64,000 nucleotides of DNA, taken from the NCBI GenBank assembly GCA_028285035.1, contig JANQQF010000035.1, forward strand, positions 8,290-72,289, in the 5' to 3' direction. Every line of letters begins with the position of its first letter. Positions within the stretch are counted from its first letter, which is position 1. The notes below the pieces were generated by a model. It saw only the letters and a list, made by a program, of their open reading frames with translations. It was not told the origin of the DNA and did no database searches. A program made the translations under genes and the position numbers. This stretch comes from Phycisphaerae bacterium. GTDB taxonomy: Bacteria; Chloroflexota; Anaerolineae; 4572-78; J111. Shown here in pieces: positions 50,906 through 59,028 of the stretch.

Positions 50906-52132
50906 ATGCGCGTTTTACTCCTTTCGCTCTATTTCAAACCTGATCCCTCGGCTAACTCGGTGATTATGACCGAGCTGGTCGAAGAGCTAATTGACCTAGG
51001 GTTTGAAGTGACGATTGTCACCACCTTCCCTCACTATGACATCAATCAGATTTGGGACGAATATCGAGGCAAGTGGGTTCAGAAAGAAGAACAGGGGAAG
51101 CTGCGAATCTACCGCACCTATCTCTACGTACCGCAAAAAAAGAGTAGCTTTCTAGGCCGTATTCTCAATTATATCTCATTCAATGTGATGTCAACGATAG
51201 TCGGGCTGTTCGCTGGTAAATATGATATTATCTTGGCTCCCTCTCCGCCGTTGACCATCGGCCTTAGTGCATATTTGCTTAGCCGATTACGCCGAGTGCC
51301 TTACATCTATAATGTGCAAGACATTTATCCTGATGTCGCCATTCATCTGGGGGTGTTGACTAACCAGCGGGCCATCCGATTTTTTCAAGGGCTGGAAAAA
51401 TTTGTCTATCGACACGCCATCGCGGTGACAGTCTTGTCGGATGGGTTTTGCCGCAATTTGCTGGCCAAGGGTGTCCCTGCCAATAAGATCAAAATCATTC
51501 CTAATTTTATTGACACCGAATTTATGCGGCCTGGCCCTAAAGAAAATTCTTTTGCATACCAACACAGCCTGCAGGACAAAGTCGTGGTCATGTACGCTGG
51601 AAATGTCGGGCTTTCGCAAGGGTTAGAGACCCTACTCGAGGCTGCCGGACATCTCTTGAAGCTGTCCGATTTGCGTATTTTGATTGTGGGGAATGGGGCA
51701 GCCAAGGCCGATTTGGTAGAGAAAGCAAAACAAATGGCCTTGACCAATGTCACGTTTTTGCCCTTTCAGCCTCGCGCCGATTTACCCGAGATGTACGCCG
51801 CGGCTGACATTTCTCTGGTTGTGCTACGGGCTGGCATCGGCGCGGATAGCGTGCCCTCCAAAGCTTACACGATTATGGCCAGCGGCCGCCCGCTCATTGC
51901 GGCGATTGATGCCGACTCTGAAACGACCAAGCTCATTGACGATGCCCGATGTGGCCAATGGGTCCCCCCTGAGGAACCAGAGACTTTAGCTAAGGCCATC
52001 AGGGCTTTATATGAAAATAAGACCAAGCGCATTCAGTTTAGCCAAAATGGGCGTCGCTTTGTGGAAGCCCACTACACACGTCAATCGGTGGCCAAGCAGT
52101 ATGCTAATTTGCTCGAGCAATTGACCAAATAA
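50906..52132 (+). CDS. Glycosyltransferase family 4 (WbuB-like)
   Basis: A 408-residue GT-B enzyme starting MRVLLLSLYFKPDPSANS, with VTTFPHYDINQIWDEYRGKW, the WbuB/WcaI-type N-terminal pattern, and a C-terminal MYAGNVGLSQGLETLLEAA and LRAGIGADSVPSKAYTIMAS. WbuB-like enzymes often transfer N-acetylfucosamine or related amino sugars. It starts 3 bp after the polymerase-like gene. Confidence 0.92.
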   Translation: MRVLLLSLYFKPDPSANSVIMTELVEELIDLGFEVTIVTTFPHYDINQIWDEYRGKWVQKEEQGKLRIYRTYLYVPQKKSSFLGRILNYISFNVMSTIVGLFAGKYDIILAPSPPLTIGLSAYLLSRLRRVPYIYNVQDIYPDVAIHLGVLTNQRAIRFFQGLEKFVYRHAIAVTVLSDGFCRNLLAKGVPANKIKIIPNFIDTEFMRPGPKENSFAYQHSLQDKVVVMYAGNVGLSQGLETLLEAAGHLLKLSDLRILIVGNGAAKADLVEKAKQMALTNVTFLPFQPRADLPEMYAAADISLVVLRAGIGADSVPSKAYTIMASGRPLIAAIDADSETTKLIDDARCGQWVPPEEPETLAKAIRALYENKTKRIQFSQNGRRFVEAHYTRQSVAKQYANLLEQLTK

Positions 52133-52163
52133 AATTATGATTTACCCCAACTGAAAGAAAAAT

Positions 52164-52224
52164 CAGGTAAGATTTACAGGATAAAAAATCCTATATAATC
52201 TTGATCATCTTGTAAATCCTGTCC
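52164..52224. repeat. Dispersed palindrome, GGACAGGATTTACA family, copy 2
   Basis: It reads CAGG-TAAGATTTACAGGAT through AATCTTGATCATCTTGTAAATCCTGTCC, related to 11301-11364. It lies before the sugar transferase gene. Confidence 0.65.
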
Positions 52225-52311
52225 ATTTCTCCAAAACGCGAAGATAGCTTTGTTCTGCCTTATTATTTTCCTGTTCTTTAATAATTGATTTGACCAATCA
52301 AGGAGTAGGTT

Positions 52312-53817
52312 ATGAGTAGTCATACCAAAAAATTAACCCCTTCCTCAACACCAAACATAGCTTTGACCAAGCTAAAACAAATCATTTTTCGAAAAGTCCG
52401 AGGCTTTCAAACGCCTTTTTCCGAAAGACGTGCTCTGTTATTGGTGACGGATTCATTGCTAATCATTTTGGCTACGTATGGGGCGTTTCTATTATGGCAA
52501 TACAGTCAGCAACAGGTCGATCCGAATGCCGCTCCTATTACAATTTTGGATCGCTGGTATTGGGTACCAACCCTACTCTTAGGCTGGTGGGGGGGCGCTT
52601 GGCTGAATGACCTCTATCACATCCCATCATCAACCCAACGCTTTACTACATTCACCCGACTGGCTTTGATTAGCGGAATGGCCTTACTCTTTTACAGTAT
52701 CATCTTTTTCTTGGCCCCCCGTGATGCCCTCCCTCGGTTATTCTTCCTCTACTTTTTAGGTTTGGGCCTCCCTGCTGTTTTTATATGGCGTCTCGCCTAC
52801 AGCACTGTATTTACAATGCTTCCCTTACAACATCGGGTGTTGATTGTTGGGCTAGGTAATCAGGCTCAATTTATCGCACGTACCTTGCGTGAAAACCCAA
52901 AGCTCAACTATGAGCCACTTGGCTATGTGCCCAGTCAACAAACAGATGAAAATGAAATCATCATCTCCCCTGATGAATTGCCCATTGTAGGTTCACTTCT
53001 TGATTTGCCGCGACTGGCCCAACGAATGCGGGCGCAACAAGTTGTTGTAGCGACTGACCACCCAATGGATGGCAGGCTTTTTGAGTTGTTGATGCGTTGC
53101 CAGTCGTGGGGAATGGGCGTGGTCACGATGCCCAATCTTTACGAAAAGCTCACCCGCAGTATTCCCATTCAGCATATTGACCCCACCTGGACCCTGCAAA
53201 TCCTGCAAGATTTACCTGTTTTTAGTCGACTACAATTAGCTATAAAACGATTTTTTGATTTAGTGGTCTCATCCCTCAGTCTGATTTTTACCGCACCATT
53301 AATGTTGATCATTGCCCTTGCTATCTTGATTGAGGATCGTAAAGGGTCTATTTTCTACAAACAGACTCGGGTCGGTCGAGGCGGCCGTCTTTTTGATATC
53401 TACAAATTTCGCACAATGGTAACCGAGGCAGAAAAAGATGGACAGGCGCGCTGGGCGGCTAAAAATGATCCGCGTATTACCCGAGTGGGTCGCATATTAC
53501 GTAAAACCCGTCTGGATGAGCTACCACAACTCATCAACATCTTCAATGGGCACATGAGTCTGGCTGGTCCTCGTCCCGAGCGGCCTGAATTTATCAAGAT
53601 GCTAGAAGAGCACGTCCCCTTTTATCGAACTCGCTTGCTGGTTAAACCAGGCCTCACTGGCTGGGCCCAAGTTCATGGTGATTACACCAGTGATGTTGAA
53701 GGGGCCGTGAACAAGTTAGAGTACGATTTATATTATCTCCGATATTGGTCTTTCTGGCTGGATATTTATATAATCTTTAAGACTGTTGGTGTCATGTTAA
53801 AGATGAAAGGGATTTGA
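52312..53817 (+). CDS. Polyprenyl-phosphate sugar transferase (initiating, WbaP/WcaJ-like)
   Basis: A 501-residue enzyme that starts repeat-unit assembly by moving a sugar-1-phosphate onto undecaprenyl phosphate. It has four N-terminal transmembrane helices (about residues 40-165), a Rossmann-like central domain (VLIVGLGNQAQFIARTL), then a membrane-inserted helix and the bacterial sugar transferase domain (KRFFDLVVSSLSLIF, FYKQTRVGRGGRLFDIYKF, DELPQLINIFNGHMSLAGPR, KPGLTGWAQVHG). An AAGGAG site precedes the ATG. The sugar is not determinable from sequence. Confidence 0.95.
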   Translation: MSSHTKKLTPSSTPNIALTKLKQIIFRKVRGFQTPFSERRALLLVTDSLLIILATYGAFLLWQYSQQQVDPNAAPITILDRWYWVPTLLLGWWGGAWLNDLYHIPSSTQRFTTFTRLALISGMALLFYSIIFFLAPRDALPRLFFLYFLGLGLPAVFIWRLAYSTVFTMLPLQHRVLIVGLGNQAQFIARTLRENPKLNYEPLGYVPSQQTDENEIIISPDELPIVGSLLDLPRLAQRMRAQQVVVATDHPMDGRLFELLMRCQSWGMGVVTMPNLYEKLTRSIPIQHIDPTWTLQILQDLPVFSRLQLAIKRFFDLVVSSLSLIFTAPLMLIIALAILIEDRKGSIFYKQTRVGRGGRLFDIYKFRTMVTEAEKDGQARWAAKNDPRITRVGRILRKTRLDELPQLINIFNGHMSLAGPRPERPEFIKMLEEHVPFYRTRLLVKPGLTGWAQVHGDYTSDVEGAVNKLEYDLYYLRYWSFWLDIYIIFKTVGVMLKMKGI

Positions 53818-56150
53818 GATTTTGGTTTTTCAATATGAACAATGAACCTGAAACACCCCTTGATCCATCGGAAAACGATCAGGTAGACCACTCCCCATCT
53901 TCACCAATTGACTCTACGTCACGCCCGCAACAACCAATTCAACCCTATGTACCCCCACCTCCCTATGCCCAAGATTCAGTTTCACCAGGAATTAATTGGC
54001 GGCTAATTATCTGGGCTGTTTTGGGCACCTTAGCCATCCTACTGCTCTGGATTTATGTGCAAGCCTTTTTCTTCAATCAATCCGATCGTGTCGAGGTTGC
54101 TGTTATCGAAACACCATCAGTTACGTCACCGCCTACATCCACCCCTACCGCCATCCCATCTCAAACCCCAACACCCGAAACAACTTCACAAGGCATCACT
54201 TTCATCTCAGCCACTGAGACCCCAACGCCTATCACTGGCGGTATACTACTCACTTTAAATCCCAACAGCGTCAGTTGGTTAGCCGAAGGGGAAGATGCCC
54301 AATTAGTTGACCATCTGGGCGACTCATTTCTCTACGCAGGCACCCTAGACCAACGGGCTTATTATGGCTTACTTCAGTTTAATTTGTCCGAAGTTCCACG
54401 CGGAGCCAACATTGCCAGTGCGAGATTACAACTCACTGGATTACAAGACAATCGACTTAGCGTAGTAGGTGATGGACAGTGGGAATTGCAATGGCTTGAC
54501 ACGGAGTATGATTATCGCTGGCTTGAATTAGATTTCCGCCAACTTGAGAATGCCCTAATTTGGGATACCGTGGCCACCTTTGATCAAGCTGAGCTTGAGG
54601 TTGAGGGGACGAATGAGATTGAGTTTAGTCCAGCCCAATTGGCCTTACTAGAGCAACGTCGTCTGGAAAGTAATCGGGTTTCCTTTCGTTTGGTTGGCCC
54701 CAGTGGTGAGATGGATAACGCCTTTGTGTGGGACAGTGGATTAGGGGCAGCTTCCAATCGCAATGCCCCGGAGCTATTTCTCAATGTTGGGCCAGCCCCC
54801 TCAGATCCCCCTCCACCTCATTATGTGGTTGTTACCAGCACACCAACGCCGGAGTCCTTAGGGACAGCAGTAGCGATATCGGTCCAAATGACCGCTGAGG
54901 CCGCCCGTGAGGGCACAGCCACGCCACTGCCGCCCTATTGGGTGACACCATTGATTGTGACGGCCACCCCAACGGCCGAAAATGCAGCCACAGCGGAGAC
55001 AATGGGGATTGTAGCTACAGCCATTGCCTTGACCACAGGAGAACCGCTAACTCAAAGGGTTGTCACAGCGACACCAGTTCCACCTACGCCAACGTATGTC
55101 ATCATCACCAGTACGCCCACGCCTGAGACTCTTGAAACAGCTGTGGTTATTTCTGAGCAGATGACCGCCGAAGCAGAACGAGTTGGCACCAGCACGCCAT
55201 TGCCTGAAAATTGGGTGACTCCAGCGGTTGTGACCAGCACACCAACACCGCTAAATACAGCCACCGTTGAATATTTTGCGGCCGTGGCCTTGACGACGGG
55301 CACACCAACGCCATTACCAGGTAATGCCCAGACAGCCACGCCGACCCCTGTACTGCTTGCCGCCGCTGCTTTAGCCTCGCCGACGATTACACCTACGCCC
55401 ACCGCAACACCCCAACCAATTCCATCTGTACTCGAAGGGAAAATTATCTTTCTGTCCGATCGTGAAGGGGCGACAAACACCGATTTGGTGCGGGCGGCCA
55501 CCCGTCAGGTTACGCCCACAATCAGCCCCCAGCCCTATGTTTACGATCCGCAAACCGGCGAGTTATCCCGGCTGACCAATCGCGATGCCTATGATGTGGC
55601 CCGCAGTCAAGAGCCGTGGTCGGCTGATTATCAATTTGAAACCTATAGTCAACTGCTGTTGTGGACCAGTATTGTAGAGGATGATGGTGACTTGGTTGCT
55701 ACCGAAGAGTTTGCCATCCACGTTTATGACCATTTTTATGATACCGAGCGGGCCATCACTCGAATGGGATCAGGGATTGTGTACGATCCGGTATTCTCGC
55801 CAACCCGTGATGAAATCGCCTTTGTGGCGACCGAAAGTGGAAATGATGAGATATGGCGAATGCGAAGCGATGGCTCTGAGTTGGTGCAACTGACCCGCAA
55901 TGAATGGGAGTGGGACAAACACCCCTCGTGGTCGCCCGATGGGCAGCAGATTGTCTTTTTCTCCAATCGAACGGGCAACAGTCAGCTTTGGATTATGAAC
56001 AGGGATGGCAGCGACCAACGCATTTTGATGGATTGGGGACCATACAATGACACCAACCCTGTTTGGGTAAAAAGCCTTGAGCCGCCGCCACCACAAGAAC
56101 GGCAACTGGATTGGCGATTCGTTAAGCCGGAGGGGGAGACGACTGAATGA
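53814..56150 (+). CDS. Membrane-anchored protein with Thr/Pro repeats and TolB-like propeller
   Basis: A 771- to 778-residue protein. Order: Pro-rich cytoplasmic tail, one transmembrane helix (about residues 60-82), a beta-rich domain (about 140-320) resembling secreted DNRLRE-type modules, a long Thr/Pro/Ala linker with two near copies of a unit (VVTSTPTPESLGTAVAIS; IITSTPTPETLETAVVIS), and C-terminal PD40/TolB blades (SPTRDEIAFVATESGNDEIW; SWSPDGQQIVFFSNRTG). Two starts are possible: TTG at 53814, overlapping the previous stop, and ATG at 53835. It may bind or organise the glycan at the surface. Confidence 0.85.
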   Translation: MRFWFFNMNNEPETPLDPSENDQVDHSPSSPIDSTSRPQQPIQPYVPPPPYAQDSVSPGINWRLIIWAVLGTLAILLLWIYVQAFFFNQSDRVEVAVIETPSVTSPPTSTPTAIPSQTPTPETTSQGITFISATETPTPITGGILLTLNPNSVSWLAEGEDAQLVDHLGDSFLYAGTLDQRAYYGLLQFNLSEVPRGANIASARLQLTGLQDNRLSVVGDGQWELQWLDTEYDYRWLELDFRQLENALIWDTVATFDQAELEVEGTNEIEFSPAQLALLEQRRLESNRVSFRLVGPSGEMDNAFVWDSGLGAASNRNAPELFLNVGPAPSDPPPPHYVVVTSTPTPESLGTAVAISVQMTAEAAREGTATPLPPYWVTPLIVTATPTAENAATAETMGIVATAIALTTGEPLTQRVVTATPVPPTPTYVIITSTPTPETLETAVVISEQMTAEAERVGTSTPLPENWVTPAVVTSTPTPLNTATVEYFAAVALTTGTPTPLPGNAQTATPTPVLLAAAALASPTITPTPTATPQPIPSVLEGKIIFLSDREGATNTDLVRAATRQVTPTISPQPYVYDPQTGELSRLTNRDAYDVARSQEPWSADYQFETYSQLLLWTSIVEDDGDLVATEEFAIHVYDHFYDTERAITRMGSGIVYDPVFSPTRDEIAFVATESGNDEIWRMRSDGSELVQLTRNEWEWDKHPSWSPDGQQIVFFSNRTGNSQLWIMNRDGSDQRILMDWGPYNDTNPVWVKSLEPPPPQERQLDWRFVKPEGETTE

Positions 56151-57475
56151 CTTCGATGGAATTTGAGACCCACCAAGAAAACCCGCTGACGGATAATAAT
56201 ATCTTCGCCGCTGTAGTTGTGTTGGCCCTGCCCGCCCTCCTATTCAGCCAGATGATGCCCCCTGGAATACCATTTGTGGTCACAATTGGGTTGTTGGTTT
56301 TCATTTGTGTCCGTCGCATTGCGATGGGCGGCTTTTTTCAACAAACCCCATTAGATATTCCCTTAATCATTCTACTGATCTTGCTCCCTGTCGGTTTATG
56401 GGTCACAGCAGACCCTGCCATCACCCTGCCCCGAATTTACACGGTTGTAGCGAATGTGGCCATACTTTTAGCAGTGGCCGCCCAGCGCCAATCGCCCTGG
56501 TTACATTACACCGGGTGGCTTGTACTTGGCGGTGGTTTAGTGTTGAGCATTCTGCTGGTATTAGGCACAAACTTTACTACCCAAAAACTCCCCTTTATCG
56601 ATGCCGAGCTTATTGAGTTGCTCCCCAGCGGCTTCCGCCCCTTTTGGAATGCTGGGGGGTTTAACCCCAACCTTAGCGGGGGCCTGATTGCTCTCTTTTG
56701 GGCACCAGCGGCTGCACTGATTTGGTATGGGAGTAGCTGGCTCCAGCGAGATATCGCCAAGGTGGTCGCCTTTATTCTGACTGTCCTCCTTTTGCTGACT
56801 CAATCACGGGGCGCGTTTTTGGGAGTAGCGGTCGCTTTGGTCATCATCACCATTTTGCATCACCGACGTTGGGCATATTTTTGGGGTATCGCTTTTGTTG
56901 GTCTGGTGGTTGCCCTCTTGTTGATTGGCCCGACCACCCTGATGGATAGCTTTTTAGGCTCAAGCGAGTTGTTCAATCGCAGCTTCCAAGGCCGTCAGCA
57001 ACTGTGGCAACAAGCGACACTAATTATACGTGATTCCCCGCTGACCGGTGTGGGTTTAGGGATGTTTGAGCCAACAATTCGCGAGCTATACCCCTCCGAA
57101 AATTTAATCAACATCACTGAAGAATTCAAACACGCTCACAACCTATTTTTGCAAACTGGGGCGGAAATGGGCATTCCTGGCTTGCTGGTTCATCTCGCCT
57201 TGTATGGGTTGCTATTTTACACCGGCTGGCAACACCTCACATTTGATGGGGACCGCTCAGACTATCGCCAAGGCCTGACGTTGGGGCTATTTGGCTCGCT
57301 CATCATATTTTTGACCCACGGCCTCTTTGAGGTCATCACCTACGCGCCCCGGGCCGCCATCGTTGTTTGGGCATTGTTTGGCCTGCTTCTGGCCGTCCGT
57401 CCCCGCGCTAATGCCTCTCAAGAAATATATCCCGATTATTATCAATACCCCAGCTATTACCAACCAGACCGCTAA
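56147..57475 (+). CDS. O-antigen ligase/polymerase-like membrane protein (second)
   Basis: A 442-residue integral membrane protein with about eleven helices and the WaaL/Wzy-type features of a SRGAFLGVA helix end, a GRQQLWQQA loop and EEFKHAHNLFLQTGAEMG, which holds the conserved His-Asn. It would ligate or polymerise lipid-linked glycan on the outer face. The ATG overlaps the upstream stop (ATGA), so it is coupled to the TolB-like protein. It is not close in sequence to the first family member at 49.5 kb. Confidence 0.9.
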   Translation: MTSMEFETHQENPLTDNNIFAAVVVLALPALLFSQMMPPGIPFVVTIGLLVFICVRRIAMGGFFQQTPLDIPLIILLILLPVGLWVTADPAITLPRIYTVVANVAILLAVAAQRQSPWLHYTGWLVLGGGLVLSILLVLGTNFTTQKLPFIDAELIELLPSGFRPFWNAGGFNPNLSGGLIALFWAPAAALIWYGSSWLQRDIAKVVAFILTVLLLLTQSRGAFLGVAVALVIITILHHRRWAYFWGIAFVGLVVALLLIGPTTLMDSFLGSSELFNRSFQGRQQLWQQATLIIRDSPLTGVGLGMFEPTIRELYPSENLINITEEFKHAHNLFLQTGAEMGIPGLLVHLALYGLLFYTGWQHLTFDGDRSDYRQGLTLGLFGSLIIFLTHGLFEVITYAPRAAIVVWALFGLLLAVRPRANASQEIYPDYYQYPSYYQPDR

Positions 57476-57501
57476 ACGTTCTGCGTGTATTTTCGCCTAT
57501 A

Positions 57502-59016
57502 ATGCGACCCAACAAACTTGGCCTACCCAGAACATACCAACAAATCGCCCTGACTTTCGGGCTATTGGGATTAATTCTCCTAACTGTCCCCCACCTTAAC
57601 CATTCATTATGGCGTGATGAAGCCAGCAGCGTCTGGTTTGCAAATCAAACGATTCCCACCCTGCTAACAAACCTCTGCGATCCCCACCCGCCCGGTTACT
57701 ACCTCACCCTACGCGGCTGGCAACAATTGGGCAGCCAGGAATTTTGGCTACGGATGCCCTCTTTAGGCGCTGCCCTCCTGGCGGTTGCCTGCCTATATCG
57801 CTTAGGGCGTACCCTGGGCGGGCAGCGTTGGGCCTGGTTGGCCGCGCTGTTGTTGGCTTGGCAGCCACTCCAGATTTGGTATGCGGCTGAGGTTCGAATG
57901 TACGCGCTGGCTCAAGTGACTGGCTTGTTGCTGGTTTGGCTCGGCTGGCAGATGATCATAGCTAAACCCGAACAATGGTGGAAACGAGCCATTCCTTACG
58001 GCGTGGTAACCGTACTTGCCTTTGGGGTTGATTATAGCGTCTTACTCCCTTTTGGCTTGTTACAGTCTCTCTGGTTGGCCCAGGGTTATTCCACCCCAAA
58101 ACGTTGGCTGTCTCTCCAAGGAAGTATTCTAGGTGTTGCACTGATATTGTGGGTCAGGCTAGGCACATTTACCACCTTGGGGCACAGCTATCAGCCTGTT
58201 TTTTTAGCCATTCAAGCAAACCAGTGGGGGCTAAATCTAACACCTGATAGGGCCGCTCTTTTGCTATCGGTGGCCTTTCTCAGCTTAGGTGTGGGAACCC
58301 TATTTTTGGCGTGGCAATGGTCCAGGCTCAAAATAATTGCGTTAGAGCATCGTTACAGTCCCTACCTGTGGCTGGCCATTTGGTTTGTCATCTTGTTTCT
58401 CGCCGCCATTCCACGTGGCTATACGATAAAACGGCTCTTGATTGTCCTGCTCCCTTATCTTGCCCTGATTACTGCCTACGCTTTGAGCAAACTGCCCCGT
58501 GGGTTGACTGTAATAATCTGTTTGACAGGATTACTCATTTCCATCTATAGTTTACCCAGGCACCCACGAGAACCTTGGCGGGAGATGGTATCTAACATTG
58601 TGGCGTCCTCGACGACTGACACTCCAATTTATGTGGATGAACTGGTTGTCCCTGTTTGGGCGTATTATCTGCAACAACATTCAGACCACCCGAACATTCA
58701 GTGGGTTCCACTTGGGCTTGAAGGTTTGACTGAGTCCTCAAGTTTGGCCCTGGCGTTGAACAATCGGGTGTCGCTTGTAACCCAAAATGATCCGTATCGT
58801 CAGCTAGTAGCAGCTTTACCCCAAAGCTTTGTACAAAATTATGAGGCCCTTGCCTCGGAAATAGAACCCGGCATTAGTTACTACATCTATCAAAAACGGG
58901 AGACACCTCTAGCCCAATCAGCTTTGCCACAACAGAGTAGCCCAAACTGGGGGTTACTACTCCCGTCACCGTTAACCCAGTGTGGAAAAAATAGCTATTT
59001 CAATCAAAATCCATAG
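57502..59016 (+). CDS. Glycosyltransferase family 39 (polyprenyl-phosphate-sugar dependent)
   Basis: A 504-residue membrane glycosyltransferase with about ten helices and the GT39/PMT-type first-loop motif SLWRDEASSVW, where the Asp-Glu pair is catalytic, followed by DPHPPGYYLTLRGWQQLG. Such enzymes add sugars from polyprenyl-phosphate donors to proteins, lipids or glycans outside the membrane. It follows the second ligase-like gene by 26 bp. The C-terminal 150 residues are soluble and of unknown role. Confidence 0.9.
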   Translation: MRPNKLGLPRTYQQIALTFGLLGLILLTVPHLNHSLWRDEASSVWFANQTIPTLLTNLCDPHPPGYYLTLRGWQQLGSQEFWLRMPSLGAALLAVACLYRLGRTLGGQRWAWLAALLLAWQPLQIWYAAEVRMYALAQVTGLLLVWLGWQMIIAKPEQWWKRAIPYGVVTVLAFGVDYSVLLPFGLLQSLWLAQGYSTPKRWLSLQGSILGVALILWVRLGTFTTLGHSYQPVFLAIQANQWGLNLTPDRAALLLSVAFLSLGVGTLFLAWQWSRLKIIALEHRYSPYLWLAIWFVILFLAAIPRGYTIKRLLIVLLPYLALITAYALSKLPRGLTVIICLTGLLISIYSLPRHPREPWREMVSNIVASSTTDTPIYVDELVVPVWAYYLQQHSDHPNIQWVPLGLEGLTESSSLALALNNRVSLVTQNDPYRQLVAALPQSFVQNYEALASEIEPGISYYIYQKRETPLAQSALPQQSSPNWGLLLPSPLTQCGKNSYFNQNP

Positions 59017-59028
59017 AGACACAGAAAC

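Noticed and set aside
55052..55501. Minus-strand open frame of 149 codons, Val/Gly-rich
   Set aside because: It is the antisense of the Thr/Pro-repeat linker; the VGVGV pattern is just the complement of TPTP codons, and no ribosome-binding site or family match is seen.
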